Shown here one piece after another: positions 54,314 to 63,393 of a DNA stretch of 64,000 nucleotides. Positions within the stretch are counted from its first letter, which is position 1. The number at the start of each line of letters is the position of its first letter. This DNA is from Algoriphagus sp. PAP.12. Lineage in GTDB: Bacteria; Bacteroidota; Bacteroidia; Cytophagales; Cyclobacteriaceae. The notes beneath the pieces were generated by a model. It was not told where the DNA came from. It did no database searches and worked only from the letters and a program-made list of their open reading frames with translations. Location of the stretch: assembly GCF_026652115.1 (NCBI RefSeq), contig NZ_JAPPSQ010000001.1:186001-250000 (forward strand), read 5' to 3'. The translations under genes were made by a program, and so were the position numbers.

Positions 54314-54471
54314 TTATCCACTTTTTCCCACAGATTTTTTGATAAATAATTTAAGTTAGCCACAATTATCCACAAATCTACACTTTACAATTTTATGATA
54401 ACCAGTTGATTTACTGCTATTTAAATGATGTGAAAAAAATAATGTGGATAAATAATTGATTTTGTGGATAA
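54314..54471. promoter_or_regulatory. Cluster of DnaA boxes; candidate replication origin or DnaA-binding locus
   Basis: Within the 426-base gap 54283-54708, TTATCCACA occurs exactly at 54366-54374 (plus), 54443-54451 (minus) and 54463-54471 (minus), with TTATCCACT at 54314-54322. The surrounding DNA is very AT-rich, with runs such as TGAAAAAAATAATG. The rest of the gap, to 54708, holds only a weak hairpin (AGGATTAT 54655-54662, ATAATCCT 54678-54685). No gene was found here. Flanking genes face into the gap, which is not the usual origin layout. Confidence 0.55.
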
Positions 54472-54708
54472 AAAAATCTTGCATTTTTTAATCCTCATTT
54501 AGAGCCAAAAAACAGCGATTTTTAACTTTTAGGTAATCTTCGATAAAGATTTAATAACATCAATTTTAAACGGGTTTTATCAACCGAGAACAAATATTAT
54601 TTGGACACCGGCATTTCTTACAGGATTTTCACAAAATAGAAAAGGAGAAAACTTAGGATTATGCCCTAAAATTGAAAATAATCCTATTTCACATAAAAAA
54701 ATCACATA

Positions 54709-55407
54709 CTAATTACCCCATTCCAAAGGACTTAGATTATTCATCTGCTTCATAATCCAAGCTTGTCTTTGCCTATTATAGTTTGTAGGACGAGTTGGCG
54801 ACCATCGAATTGGATTTGGGAGAACTGCAGCAATCATGGCAGCCTCTGCTCGTGAAAGATTTGCAGCTGGCTTTTTATAAAACTCCTGGGAAGCGGCTTC
54901 AATTCCATAAATCCCATCCCCCATCTCAATGACATTGAGATAAACTTCCATAATCCTTTCCTTAGACCAAATAAGCTCAACTAGAACAGTAAAATAGGCT
55001 TCCAGACCTTTTCTTAAATAATTTCTCCCTTGCCATAGGAAGACATTTTTCACAGTTTGCTGAGTGATTGTACTAGCCCCCTTTATATTTTTGCCCTGTT
55101 GGTTACCTTCCCAGGCCTTTTTCATGGCCTCAAAATCAAAACCACTATGCTCAAGAAATTTCTGGTCTTCTGAAGCATAGACTGCCTGAGGTGCATTCTT
55201 CGAAATTTCTTCCATGGACACCCAATCCTTCTTCAACTTAATCTTTCGATCCTCATCTGCCGCTTGCTCAACCAATCTAATGACCATCAAAGGCGTAATT
55301 GGAACCGGTACAAAACGATATATAATGACCAAACCAATTGAAAGAGCAAAAAACCAAAGAAGAACTTTCAGTAAAAATCGAAAAATCCGACGAACGAATT
55401 TCATCAT
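54709..55407 (-). CDS. mtgA: Monofunctional biosynthetic peptidoglycan transglycosylase
   Basis: A 232-residue GT51 enzyme that polymerises lipid II into glycan strands at the outer face of the inner membrane. An N-terminal membrane anchor (FRFLLKVLLWFFALSIGLVI) precedes the domain. Motif 1 is YASEDQKFLEHSGFD with the catalytic glutamate, motif 2 is KGASTITQQTVKNVFLW, and motif 3 is RIMEVYLNVIEMGDGIYGIE with the second glutamate. There is no transpeptidase domain. The ATG overlaps the stop of the upstream methyltransferase by four bases, so it is the last gene of that operon. Confidence 0.94.
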   Translation of the reverse strand: MMKFVRRIFRFLLKVLLWFFALSIGLVIIYRFVPVPITPLMVIRLVEQAADEDRKIKLKKDWVSMEEISKNAPQAVYASEDQKFLEHSGFDFEAMKKAWEGNQQGKNIKGASTITQQTVKNVFLWQGRNYLRKGLEAYFTVLVELIWSKERIMEVYLNVIEMGDGIYGIEAASQEFYKKPAANLSRAEAAMIAAVLPNPIRWSPTRPTNYNRQRQAWIMKQMNNLSPLEWGN

Positions 55408-56204
55408 GGTTTTTTAGCTTTAGCTTGAATGAATTGATAGTACAAAACTCCCTCAGGGTGTTTTGTTATCTTGTCCAAATCCTGTTCCATTTCCAAAACT
55501 TCCTCTCTGGAGATCAAACCTTCTTCAATAATAGCTTCTGCTCCACTTTTCATTAACCCTTTCCAATAGGTACAAATTTTCTGCAATTCATGTGGTTGAG
55601 TTTGGTCTAAATGAAATCCACCTCTGTGAAGTTCAATATTTGAAAATCCAGCTTCCTTCAAAAGATTCCCCAATTTAAGCCCCACATCAGGATCTCCCCC
55701 TAGACTACGCTGGTAGTCATTAAATACTTTATAATATTTACTTAATCCCGGTAGTTGCGGATAGTAGTGGAAGCTAGAATTGAAAACTTCAGTAAGGAAA
55801 ATCACTCCTTCTCTCGACAAATTTTCAAAGGCTTTGGATAGGACCGCCAGTGGATCGCTCAAGTGCTCCAATACCCAACAGACAAATACCCCATCCACCT
55901 CTTTCTTCAATTCAAGCTTTGAGGCATCCTGATTTAAAAAATGAATTTTTCGATCTATGAATTGGGTTAGATTATGCTTAGCTTTTTTGACCTGCTTCTT
56001 TTCTATTTCGACACAGGACAACTCGATATCCGGGTAAAGAGAAAGAAGAATATGGCTTTGAGCACCTACACCGGAGCCTATTTCGAGCACATGGTTGCAT
56101 TCAGAAAAATCAATCCATGGATAAATCAAGGGAGCCAAAACTCCGGCTTGGTCCAAAAGCCTCTCTTGCTCCTCAGGGATATATCCATGAATGTATTTAG
56201 CCAT
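55404..56204 (-). CDS. SAM-dependent methyltransferase, class I
   Basis: A 266-residue methyltransferase. Motif I is VLEIGSGVGAQSHILLSL near residue 41, the acidic end of strand 2 is ELSCVEIEKKQVKKAKHNL, and motif IV is VDGVFVCWVLEHLSDPLAVL. These fit the class I Rossmann fold, and the substrate is not shown. The C-terminal half is helical (EAIIEEGLISREEVLEMEQD). It follows the DUF3857 trio by 67 bases and overlaps the mtgA start by four, which suggests envelope work. Confidence 0.85.
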   Translation of the reverse strand: MAKYIHGYIPEEQERLLDQAGVLAPLIYPWIDFSECNHVLEIGSGVGAQSHILLSLYPDIELSCVEIEKKQVKKAKHNLTQFIDRKIHFLNQDASKLELKKEVDGVFVCWVLEHLSDPLAVLSKAFENLSREGVIFLTEVFNSSFHYYPQLPGLSKYYKVFNDYQRSLGGDPDVGLKLGNLLKEAGFSNIELHRGGFHLDQTQPHELQKICTYWKGLMKSGAEAIIEEGLISREEVLEMEQDLDKITKHPEGVLYYQFIQAKAKKP

Positions 56205-56271
56205 CTTTTTTGCTTCTAAATTATCACAAAAAAAGGGACAATAATGCCAAGGTGTAAAAATGTGAGGTATT

Positions 56272-58197
56272 TCATGGATTAGTATCTTTCCGCAGGATAA
56301 CCGGTAAGTTAAGCTGGACCGAAATAGACTCCATAATAAACTTCAAGTCTTGATATTCTGAAGCAGAAAATGTAAATGCCGTCATCTCTATCCTCGAGGA
56401 GAATTTAAGCTCTTTTTCCCCCAAGATAGACTGATAAGTAAACTTAACTTTCTTGGAAGGGATAGTCAATGTCATGGGTTCGGGATAATCATCCACAACA
56501 AAACCCTCTGGAATGGGAATCGTCACATTAATATTTTCAAATGACGGGAATTCATAATCCACAGGCAGCAGCCTAGATTCTTGTGTAAATGGATTTGTGA
56601 TATATTCAGAATATTGAAATGGCCTGACGGAAATCAGGTTGGGTTCTTCTGAGATAAGTTTAGAATTAAAGCTTAAAGTGACACTTCTTTTAGAGGAAAG
56701 TTCATCCACTAGCGAGAAATTTTCAATTTCTCCATATTCTATTCTGTTATCTTTTTTCCAAACCACTTCATCAGCTTTTAGGCCTTCTAATAACTTTCCA
56801 AATTTTAATGCCTCATGATCAAAAAGCTTAATCTGATTTTTATACGAGAATCCAGATGAGTCATTCCAATCCAAATTGATATTTTGGATGCTTCCCGATC
56901 GGAATTGATGCTGAAGCGCTTCTAATCGACCCTTGTCTTTTTCCAGAATAAATCCTCTGTCGACAAGTTTATTGTGAGACAAAAGCCCAAAAGGTGTGAT
57001 CGAGTCACTAGCGTCCAACAAATAATCTTTGCCCTCAATTTTAGCTTTTACAATGCCTGACTGAAATTGGTTTATAAAAGGCACCTCTATTAGTTGGCTT
57101 CTCCCTCTGAATCTATCATTGATCAAGACCAAATAAGCCGCTATTCCTTGCCTTCTGAGTAAATAGACGAGCAATAAGTTTTTGTCAATCGAATTCCCTT
57201 CTTTCTTCTGGAGAAGCGCATTTATTGAATAAAATGGTTCGAGCCAATATGATCTTATCAATTCGATATTGTTTGAAACGTATTCGAAAATGGTTTTTGC
57301 CTGATCTAATTTGGAAAGTGAATCCAATTCCAAATTTGGAAATTCCGGGATAGTTTCTGGATCATTATGAATATAGCTATCCACTTCTTCAATCTCAAAC
57401 CAACGGTTTGCCAGCTGATTCCAGTTGGAATAAACCATCTCAGACTCTTCCAATTTGTCAGGATTGACATACTCACTCGAGTATAGATATCCATCCACAC
57501 GTTCTTGATAGTTTACTAAATTCCCCACAAACGGTTCATTAGGCAAAGAGGGCACCTCCTCCCTTTCCCATGAAAAAAGATTTTTTTTAGCGTTAACTTG
57601 AGCTGCATCGGCTACCTTTTTTCCTTGTTGGATCATTTGATATTGAAAAAAGTCTGGAGCTTTAAAAGTAAATTTACTTACCAAAGCAGGGTAGGTGCCT
57701 TGAAAACTCCAACCTTCCAGAATCCCATATTGGTGGTCAATTTTCTTATAGGTATATTCTATGATACTTCCTTTTTTTACATGTGGGAAGATCAATCGAA
57801 TTTCAAATTGGCCATTTCCAAGGTTTACTTCTTTAATATTCTCCTTGGTTAGCAACTCAGAAATCCTTCGGCCATTTTCAAGATAGGAAACCTGAGCTAC
57901 TACCTTCACGATGTCCTCTACGAGGGATTTTCCGCGATAAAAAGGAATGATAATATCTCCAAAGTTTTCTACATTATCATCTAAAACTTTATATCTGAAA
58001 TGGAAATTTGTATGAAGACCATTAACCATAAAGTAACTATTGGCCTCTTCCCATAAAGTCACGATCCGGGCATCAGGCTCAAAATGCACCTGCTCCAACT
58101 CAAGCTCCTCGTTTGAATAGTGCCCAAATTCAACTTGGGCTGAAAGCTCCAGATTCCAAAATCCGAATAAAACAAAAGCAAAAATTACCTTTTGCAT
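56272..58197 (-). CDS. DUF3857/transglutaminase-like exported protein, catalytic residues lost
   Basis: A 641-residue exported protein with a signal peptide (MQKVIFAFVLFGFWNLELSA). A DUF3857-type beta region comes first (VDDNVENFGDIIIPFYRG-like strands), then a transglutaminase-like helical core. In alignment with the 60146-61999 paralogue, the cysteine of GDC is Ser336 (KEGNSIDKN) and the histidine of FNH is replaced (NQFQSG). The enzyme is therefore probably inactive. The C-terminal beta domain ends in a region shared with the next gene (ESISVQLNLPVIL). Six bases separate it from that gene, an obvious paralogue. Confidence 0.85.
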   Translation of the reverse strand: MQKVIFAFVLFGFWNLELSAQVEFGHYSNEELELEQVHFEPDARIVTLWEEANSYFMVNGLHTNFHFRYKVLDDNVENFGDIIIPFYRGKSLVEDIVKVVAQVSYLENGRRISELLTKENIKEVNLGNGQFEIRLIFPHVKKGSIIEYTYKKIDHQYGILEGWSFQGTYPALVSKFTFKAPDFFQYQMIQQGKKVADAAQVNAKKNLFSWEREEVPSLPNEPFVGNLVNYQERVDGYLYSSEYVNPDKLEESEMVYSNWNQLANRWFEIEEVDSYIHNDPETIPEFPNLELDSLSKLDQAKTIFEYVSNNIELIRSYWLEPFYSINALLQKKEGNSIDKNLLLVYLLRRQGIAAYLVLINDRFRGRSQLIEVPFINQFQSGIVKAKIEGKDYLLDASDSITPFGLLSHNKLVDRGFILEKDKGRLEALQHQFRSGSIQNINLDWNDSSGFSYKNQIKLFDHEALKFGKLLEGLKADEVVWKKDNRIEYGEIENFSLVDELSSKRSVTLSFNSKLISEEPNLISVRPFQYSEYITNPFTQESRLLPVDYEFPSFENINVTIPIPEGFVVDDYPEPMTLTIPSKKVKFTYQSILGEKELKFSSRIEMTAFTFSASEYQDLKFIMESISVQLNLPVILRKDTNP

Positions 58198-58203
58198 CTC
58201 CCT

Positions 58204-60141
58204 TTAAGGTTTAGCATTTTTTTTGAAAATCACCGGAGCATTTAATTTGGAAGCAATTGATTCCATTAGAAACTTCAGGTCCCCATACAATTTGGGATCG
58301 ATAATTGGATCTTTGACCTCTATCCTTGCAATAATATTCAACGATCCATCGATTACTGTAGGACTATAGCTAAAACTTATCTGGCCACTTGAAATGGTCA
58401 TCTTTTCTTCCAGTGGATAATCATCTATTTCATATCCAGGGGGAGTTTTTATTTTGGCATTGTAAGTTTCAACAAATGCAAAATCAAAATCTACCGGAAA
58501 CACTCGGTATTCTTGAGTAAAAGGATTCTGGGCAAATGAAGAAAAGGAAAACGGAGAAACCTGAATCCATTCATCTTTTACCTTTTCTTTACTGGTAACC
58601 GTGAATTCGGTAGACAGGTAGTTTTTTTCTTTCAGAGCATTGTCAATTTTCACATTTGAATAAAGAAAATCATCGTCTTTTCCAAAGAGATTTTCCAAAG
58701 GCTCATTCCTATCAATCAATGGTTTACTCGCTCTGGCTATTTTAAGTCCTTCATAAAAATAGGTTCGCATCGTATTTCTAATCTCCAATTTTCCCTCCTC
58801 TGATAGTTGTACATCAGACATCAAAATGGAATTAGAGTTATGTTTTATTTTTATGGCAACCAGCTCACTATTATCCTTGGCTAAAAGTAATCCCCCTTTG
58901 ACGTGCTTTTCCAATCCTACATATCCAAAAGGAGCTAGGGGATCACTCAGATCAAGGTAAACTGGTTCTCCATCCAATTGAGCTAAAAGTATAATTTCAT
59001 TGAATTGATTCATGAATGGAAAGGGAACCAGCTCATTTCGGCCATTCCCTTTGGAACCAATCAATAGAGGAGAACATTCAATCCCAATGGATTTTAGAAC
59101 GCCCATTAAGGCCAAGTTCAATTCTTCAGGTGTCCCTTTTTTGGTTTTTAAAAGTTGAGAGATGGTTTGCTCTGGCCAGAAACCTTGAAAATCACTGATG
59201 CTGAAATTATTCTGAAAAAAGTAATACGCTTTTTTTGCTTTTTCTTTTTCTGAAGCTCCTGAGAGATCCAAGTCCAAGGTTTCTTTTTCCAATGGATTAG
59301 ATCTAAAGAATCCCATTTCCTGAAAATCTTCAAGCACTCTATTTCCCACTTCTTGCCAAGTGCTCAATACATCGATCCACTCACTCCCACTAGTATAAGC
59401 GCCCGAAGAATATTTTTGATATCGAGAAAGTTGAAACTCTACTCTTTCGCGATAATCAATATAATTCTTCATAAAAGGCTCACCACATAAGGAATGAAGA
59501 TCTCGCAAAACCCATCCGTAAGTCCCATTGTTGGCTGTTTTCTCAGCAGTTGTGAAATATTTGACTCCTTGGCCGATCAATTTATAATCATAATAGGGAA
59601 CCATTGTGATTTCGTAGGAACTTCCCAATGTTGGGATATCATTTTGGAAACTCCATCCATCTAAAATCCCAATATTTTTGTCTGTTTTCTTATAGGAATA
59701 TTCCAAAATGGTCCCTACCTGGACATTTGGGAACGTGATCCTAATTTCTTTCCAACCATTTGGCAAGTCAACTTCGAAAATATTTTCCTTCGCAACTTCT
59801 TCAATTGAAGGTGTTCCTGAAGGAAAGTTGATTGAAAAGGCTTTGATCCCATTGATGTTTTCTGTCCGATCTGTGCCTACGTAAAATGGAATTTTTATAG
59901 TCCCTTGAGATTTTCCAGATTCTTTTAGAATTTTAATTCGGCTAAAAATTGTAGTCTCTAATAGATTACTATTGAAGCGGGATTGCCCTTGCTCCCAAAG
60001 GATAACTGCATCAGCTTCTTTTTCAAAAGAGACTTCAGTCAGGTTGATTTCTTCTTTGGAAAAAACTCCCATTTTCACCTTTTGTCCAAAAACAGATCCC
60101 AGTGTGAAAAAAAACAGGACAGGTAAAAAGCGCAATTTCAT
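58204..60141 (-). CDS. DUF3857/transglutaminase-like exported protein, catalytic residues lost
   Basis: A 645-residue exported protein (signal MKLRFLPVLFFFTLGSVFG). Same layout as the 56272-58197 gene, with shared strings at equivalent places: NPFTQEYRVFPVDF against NPFTQESRLLPVDY, and MESIASKLNAPVIF against MESISVQLNLPVIL. In the transglutaminase core the cysteine position is Pro338 (KKGTPEELN) and the histidine is Glu (NQFNEIILL); the aspartate region YLDLSDPLAPFG remains. It therefore lacks a full triad. It follows the active-type paralogue by four bases and is the middle gene of the trio. Confidence 0.85.
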   Translation of the reverse strand: MKLRFLPVLFFFTLGSVFGQKVKMGVFSKEEINLTEVSFEKEADAVILWEQGQSRFNSNLLETTIFSRIKILKESGKSQGTIKIPFYVGTDRTENINGIKAFSINFPSGTPSIEEVAKENIFEVDLPNGWKEIRITFPNVQVGTILEYSYKKTDKNIGILDGWSFQNDIPTLGSSYEITMVPYYDYKLIGQGVKYFTTAEKTANNGTYGWVLRDLHSLCGEPFMKNYIDYRERVEFQLSRYQKYSSGAYTSGSEWIDVLSTWQEVGNRVLEDFQEMGFFRSNPLEKETLDLDLSGASEKEKAKKAYYFFQNNFSISDFQGFWPEQTISQLLKTKKGTPEELNLALMGVLKSIGIECSPLLIGSKGNGRNELVPFPFMNQFNEIILLAQLDGEPVYLDLSDPLAPFGYVGLEKHVKGGLLLAKDNSELVAIKIKHNSNSILMSDVQLSEEGKLEIRNTMRTYFYEGLKIARASKPLIDRNEPLENLFGKDDDFLYSNVKIDNALKEKNYLSTEFTVTSKEKVKDEWIQVSPFSFSSFAQNPFTQEYRVFPVDFDFAFVETYNAKIKTPPGYEIDDYPLEEKMTISSGQISFSYSPTVIDGSLNIIARIEVKDPIIDPKLYGDLKFLMESIASKLNAPVIFKKNAKP

Positions 60142-60145
60142 AGAT

Positions 60146-61999
60146 TTATTTAGTTAGGGAGTTGGACTTATTGAAATAATAACTTCTCTGGGTTGTTTGA
60201 TTGATCCTTTTTAAAAATTCTTGCTTCGATTCCTCACTCAATTCCTCCCTTATCAAAAATTTGATTGATCGATTTACTTCTAATTTCCCCTCTTTGAGTT
60301 GGTGGGTGAGCTGAATATCAAAATCAGGATCAGTCACATGGATATCACCAGTTTCTAGTTCGGGAACTACTCCTGGAGGCAAGGAGATCACATAGGTTTC
60401 TTCCAAGTCCAAGGTCCTATTATCCACCATCTGTTCTGTGATTTTTTCAAAGAATGGCTTTAATAGCATTCTTTTGGCTGTGGACTGGGCAAACCTAGAA
60501 ATATGCCCTTGCAGCTCTAATCGAGACACAGGAATAGAATCTAAGCTTTCCACATTCAATTCAAAATCTTCTATGATCAGACCTGAGATTGGTAAATTTT
60601 TATTAAAAAAATCCTTTTGCTGACGACTATCCCGAGAAGATTGAAGGAGTAACATCTCCTCCACAAAATTCCCTTTCATCTCCCTCACGGAATGGAGTGT
60701 AGCATTGCCTTGGGGATCTAAGTCAATTCTATTCAAACTTGCTATTTTATTCCACTGATCGGAATTGTATGCGGGAGTTTGTGTGATATATGCTCCCCCT
60801 TCCTGGATCACCAAAACATCTCTACCTTTGGTGAATTCTCCCAAATACCCCGCTGGCAAAATGTTGGAGGTACATTCTAACCAAATCGGACTTACCTCTG
60901 TTGGGACCTGAAGAATCACATGATTAAATTGATTACTCGGAAAGTCAACTTGCATTTCACTTTTGCTTTCCCCTGCCAATACAAGAGTGTAATTGGCTGG
61001 AATCCCAACTACCTCGAGCATACTTTTCATCAGGTTAGTCAGAGCCTTACAATCTCCATAAGAATATTTAAGTACTTCCTCTGCCGTCATCGTTTGCCAG
61101 CCACCTATTCCTAGTTGAATACTTACATAGCGATAGTTTTGTTGGAGATAGGAATAAAGGATGGAAACTCTTTCATACAAATCATCTACACCTTCAACCA
61201 ATTGGAGCACTTGATTCTTAAACTCTTCAGGCAATTCACCTCTCCCCTGGTTGATAGCAGATTGCCAGGCTCCAAATCCTGCCCAATTATCCATAGTCCC
61301 ACGGAATCCTTCCATAGAGAACTCCCTTGGTGCGATTAATAGCCGATGAACATCCTTGATATCAAATCCACTTCCCAGAATAGGAAGATCTCTTTCTGTC
61401 CAAGATAGTTTGGTAAAGCCATCGGAGAGCTCTTCCTTTTCACTTTTCCCAAGTAGGTTTATTTCTTTGAATCGGATCCCGGCAGATTTTGGATATATTA
61501 CCTCTAATGTAGACTCTTCTACCTTCTGATATAAATAATGAACGGGAACCCATTCTGGAAAGTAATAATTACTCTTATGATAGGATTCTGACCGAATTTT
61601 TATTAAAACTGGAAATTGCTGGGTTTTCACCCGATAGTATTTGCGGCGATTATCTTCAAAAACAGAGGTGTTCGATACTATAGCAACATCCGACATGTCC
61701 CGCATTCTTGCCTTTTCAAGAGTCTTTCCTGAGACCGGATCTATGACCTGCAAATTAAAATCTTTGACCTCAATTAATTTATCATAAGACAAAGAGGTGA
61801 AAGCATGATCCAAACCTTCTTTATTGAGGATTTGAAGTTGTTTTTCGACTTGAATCGTATATCCAAAATCCTCTTTGACAGCGTAGATAATTTTTTCTTT
61901 GAGAACGGAATGATGGGGTAATACTGGCTCTTTATTAATAGTATCCGGATGGACAAAAACCTCAAAAAAAAGTAACACAGCGAGCAGGGAATTTACCAT
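60146..61999 (-). CDS. DUF3857/transglutaminase-like exported protein, catalytic Cys-His retained
   Basis: A 617-residue protein with an N-terminal signal (MVNSLLAVLLFFEVFVHP). DUF3857 spans about residues 40-220, and the transglutaminase core follows with C317 in YGDCKALTNLM, H360 in NQFNHVILQV and E375 in IWLECTSN, where other transglutaminases have aspartate; the LECTS form is common in this family. A C-terminal beta domain ends the protein. Predicted activity is cysteine peptidase-like or amide-forming in the periplasm, but no substrate is known. It is the first gene of the minus-strand run leading through two inactive-type paralogues to the methyltransferase and mtgA. Confidence 0.87.
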   Translation of the reverse strand: MVNSLLAVLLFFEVFVHPDTINKEPVLPHHSVLKEKIIYAVKEDFGYTIQVEKQLQILNKEGLDHAFTSLSYDKLIEVKDFNLQVIDPVSGKTLEKARMRDMSDVAIVSNTSVFEDNRRKYYRVKTQQFPVLIKIRSESYHKSNYYFPEWVPVHYLYQKVEESTLEVIYPKSAGIRFKEINLLGKSEKEELSDGFTKLSWTERDLPILGSGFDIKDVHRLLIAPREFSMEGFRGTMDNWAGFGAWQSAINQGRGELPEEFKNQVLQLVEGVDDLYERVSILYSYLQQNYRYVSIQLGIGGWQTMTAEEVLKYSYGDCKALTNLMKSMLEVVGIPANYTLVLAGESKSEMQVDFPSNQFNHVILQVPTEVSPIWLECTSNILPAGYLGEFTKGRDVLVIQEGGAYITQTPAYNSDQWNKIASLNRIDLDPQGNATLHSVREMKGNFVEEMLLLQSSRDSRQQKDFFNKNLPISGLIIEDFELNVESLDSIPVSRLELQGHISRFAQSTAKRMLLKPFFEKITEQMVDNRTLDLEETYVISLPPGVVPELETGDIHVTDPDFDIQLTHQLKEGKLEVNRSIKFLIREELSEESKQEFLKRINQTTQRSYYFNKSNSLTK

Positions 62000-62203
62000 G
62001 TAAAAGAGTCGATATTTTCGAACGAATGTAGATATAAGTTTTATGAAACCTAATGATTTCGAAAAAATAATTTTTTAGGAATTTCAAGTGCAAATCCCTG
62101 CATTTCAAAGAGCTGAGAAAATGAAAAATAGAGGCTAGTTATTTTATTTGTATATCCAAAATAAACTTCCCTATTTGAAATCTTAAAAAAAAACCCAAAT
62201 CTA

Positions 62204-62668
62204 ATGAACCCCGTAGTCATCAGAAGTTTCGAGGATTTCGAAAAATACAATGGAAAGGAAATTGGCACTTCCGATTATTTTAATATCTCCCAAGATAGAA
62301 TCAATCTTTTTGGTGATGCGACCAATGATCACCAATGGATACATACTGATCCCGAGCGTGCAAAATCCGAAGGTGCATTCGGAAACACCATCGCACATGG
62401 CTATTTGACTTTGAGTATTGTCCCCTTCCTTTGGGAGCAAATCGTCAAGGTGGAAAACCTAAAAATGATGATCAATTATGGCATCGAATCCTTACGCTTT
62501 GCACAAGCTGTCACAGTAGACAGTGAAGTTCGTCTGCATGCTAAACTTAAGAACATTGCAAACTTAAGAGGAACCGTGAAGGCTGAAGTTGAAGTGAAAC
62601 TTGAAATCAAAGACCAAAGGAAACCGGCTTTCGCCGGCGTCCTGGTATTTCTATACCACTTCAATTAA
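62204..62668 (+). CDS. MaoC-family hot-dog hydratase
   Basis: A 154-residue hot-dog fold protein. The hydratase motif is FGDATNDHQWIHTDPERAKS, with the catalytic-type aspartate and histidine, followed by NTIAHGYLTLSIVPFLW. These match (R)-specific enoyl-CoA hydratases and MaoC-type dehydratases, which act on trans-2-enoyl thioesters. The thioester substrate is not shown. The stop overlaps the end of the convergent TcdA-type gene by four bases. There is no PHA or beta-oxidation gene adjacent. Confidence 0.9.
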   Translation: MNPVVIRSFEDFEKYNGKEIGTSDYFNISQDRINLFGDATNDHQWIHTDPERAKSEGAFGNTIAHGYLTLSIVPFLWEQIVKVENLKMMINYGIESLRFAQAVTVDSEVRLHAKLKNIANLRGTVKAEVEVKLEIKDQRKPAFAGVLVFLYHFN

Positions 62669-63393
62669 TTAGAAGCCAGCAAGTCATTGACCACAGTCGC
62701 AGCACAAGAGCATCCAAATGCTGCTGGCAAAAAGGACATCGTCCCGTAGGCTGACTTCTTAAAATTTGACCCATCAGTCATCATCAAGCTTTCTTTGATG
62801 ATTCTCTCTGAAGAAAATACAGCTTTGAATCCGGAATAGATTTTTCGGTTTCGAAGCCTCTTTCTTATCAACCTAGCCAACTTACATTCATAGGTTTCCG
62901 AGATATCTACCACTTTTATTTGAGTAGGATCGACTTTTCCTCCCGCACCCATCGAACTCACCAATGGGAAATTTCTCTTATAGGCTCCCTCAATCAAATG
63001 TAGCTTTGGTGAAAAGCTATCGATGCAATCCACGACATAATCAAACTCGTTGCCCTCTAATAATTCAGTCATGGCACCGGGATCCAAAAATTGCTTAATC
63101 GTATGGACTTTCAGATTCGGATTGATGGATAGCAATCTTTCCTCCATCCATTCTGCTTTCGACTGCCCTACATTTTTCTGAGTTGCAGGAAGCTGCCTAT
63201 TGCAATTGGTCACATCAACAATATCTCCATCGATGATGGTCATTTCACCCACTCCAGACCTGCAGATAAATTCTGATGCAAAGGATCCTACTCCCCCTAA
63301 TCCAACTACCAAAACATGTTTTTTGGAAAGCTTTTCCAACCCTTCCCTTCCAGTAATCAATTCAGTCCTACTAAGCCAAGCAAATTCACTCAT
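62665..63393 (-). CDS. tcdA: TcdA-type tRNA threonylcarbamoyladenosine dehydratase (ThiF/HesA/MoeB superfamily)
   Basis: A 242-residue E1-like enzyme. It adenylates N6-threonylcarbamoyladenosine at tRNA position 37 and closes it to the cyclic hydantoin. The nucleotide motif is VLVVGLGGVGSFASEFICRS, the acidic and arginine residues are in TIIDGDIVDVTNCNRQLPA, and the signature DYVVDCIDSFSPKLHLIEGA follows. The C-terminal cysteines are in FGCSCAATVVNDL. It lacks the C-terminal helical extension of E. coli TcdA. The start overlaps the TatD-type stop by four bases, so the two are cotranscribed. Confidence 0.9.
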   Translation of the reverse strand: MSEFAWLSRTELITGREGLEKLSKKHVLVVGLGGVGSFASEFICRSGVGEMTIIDGDIVDVTNCNRQLPATQKNVGQSKAEWMEERLLSINPNLKVHTIKQFLDPGAMTELLEGNEFDYVVDCIDSFSPKLHLIEGAYKRNFPLVSSMGAGGKVDPTQIKVVDISETYECKLARLIRKRLRNRKIYSGFKAVFSSERIIKESLMMTDGSNFKKSAYGTMSFLPAAFGCSCAATVVNDLLASN

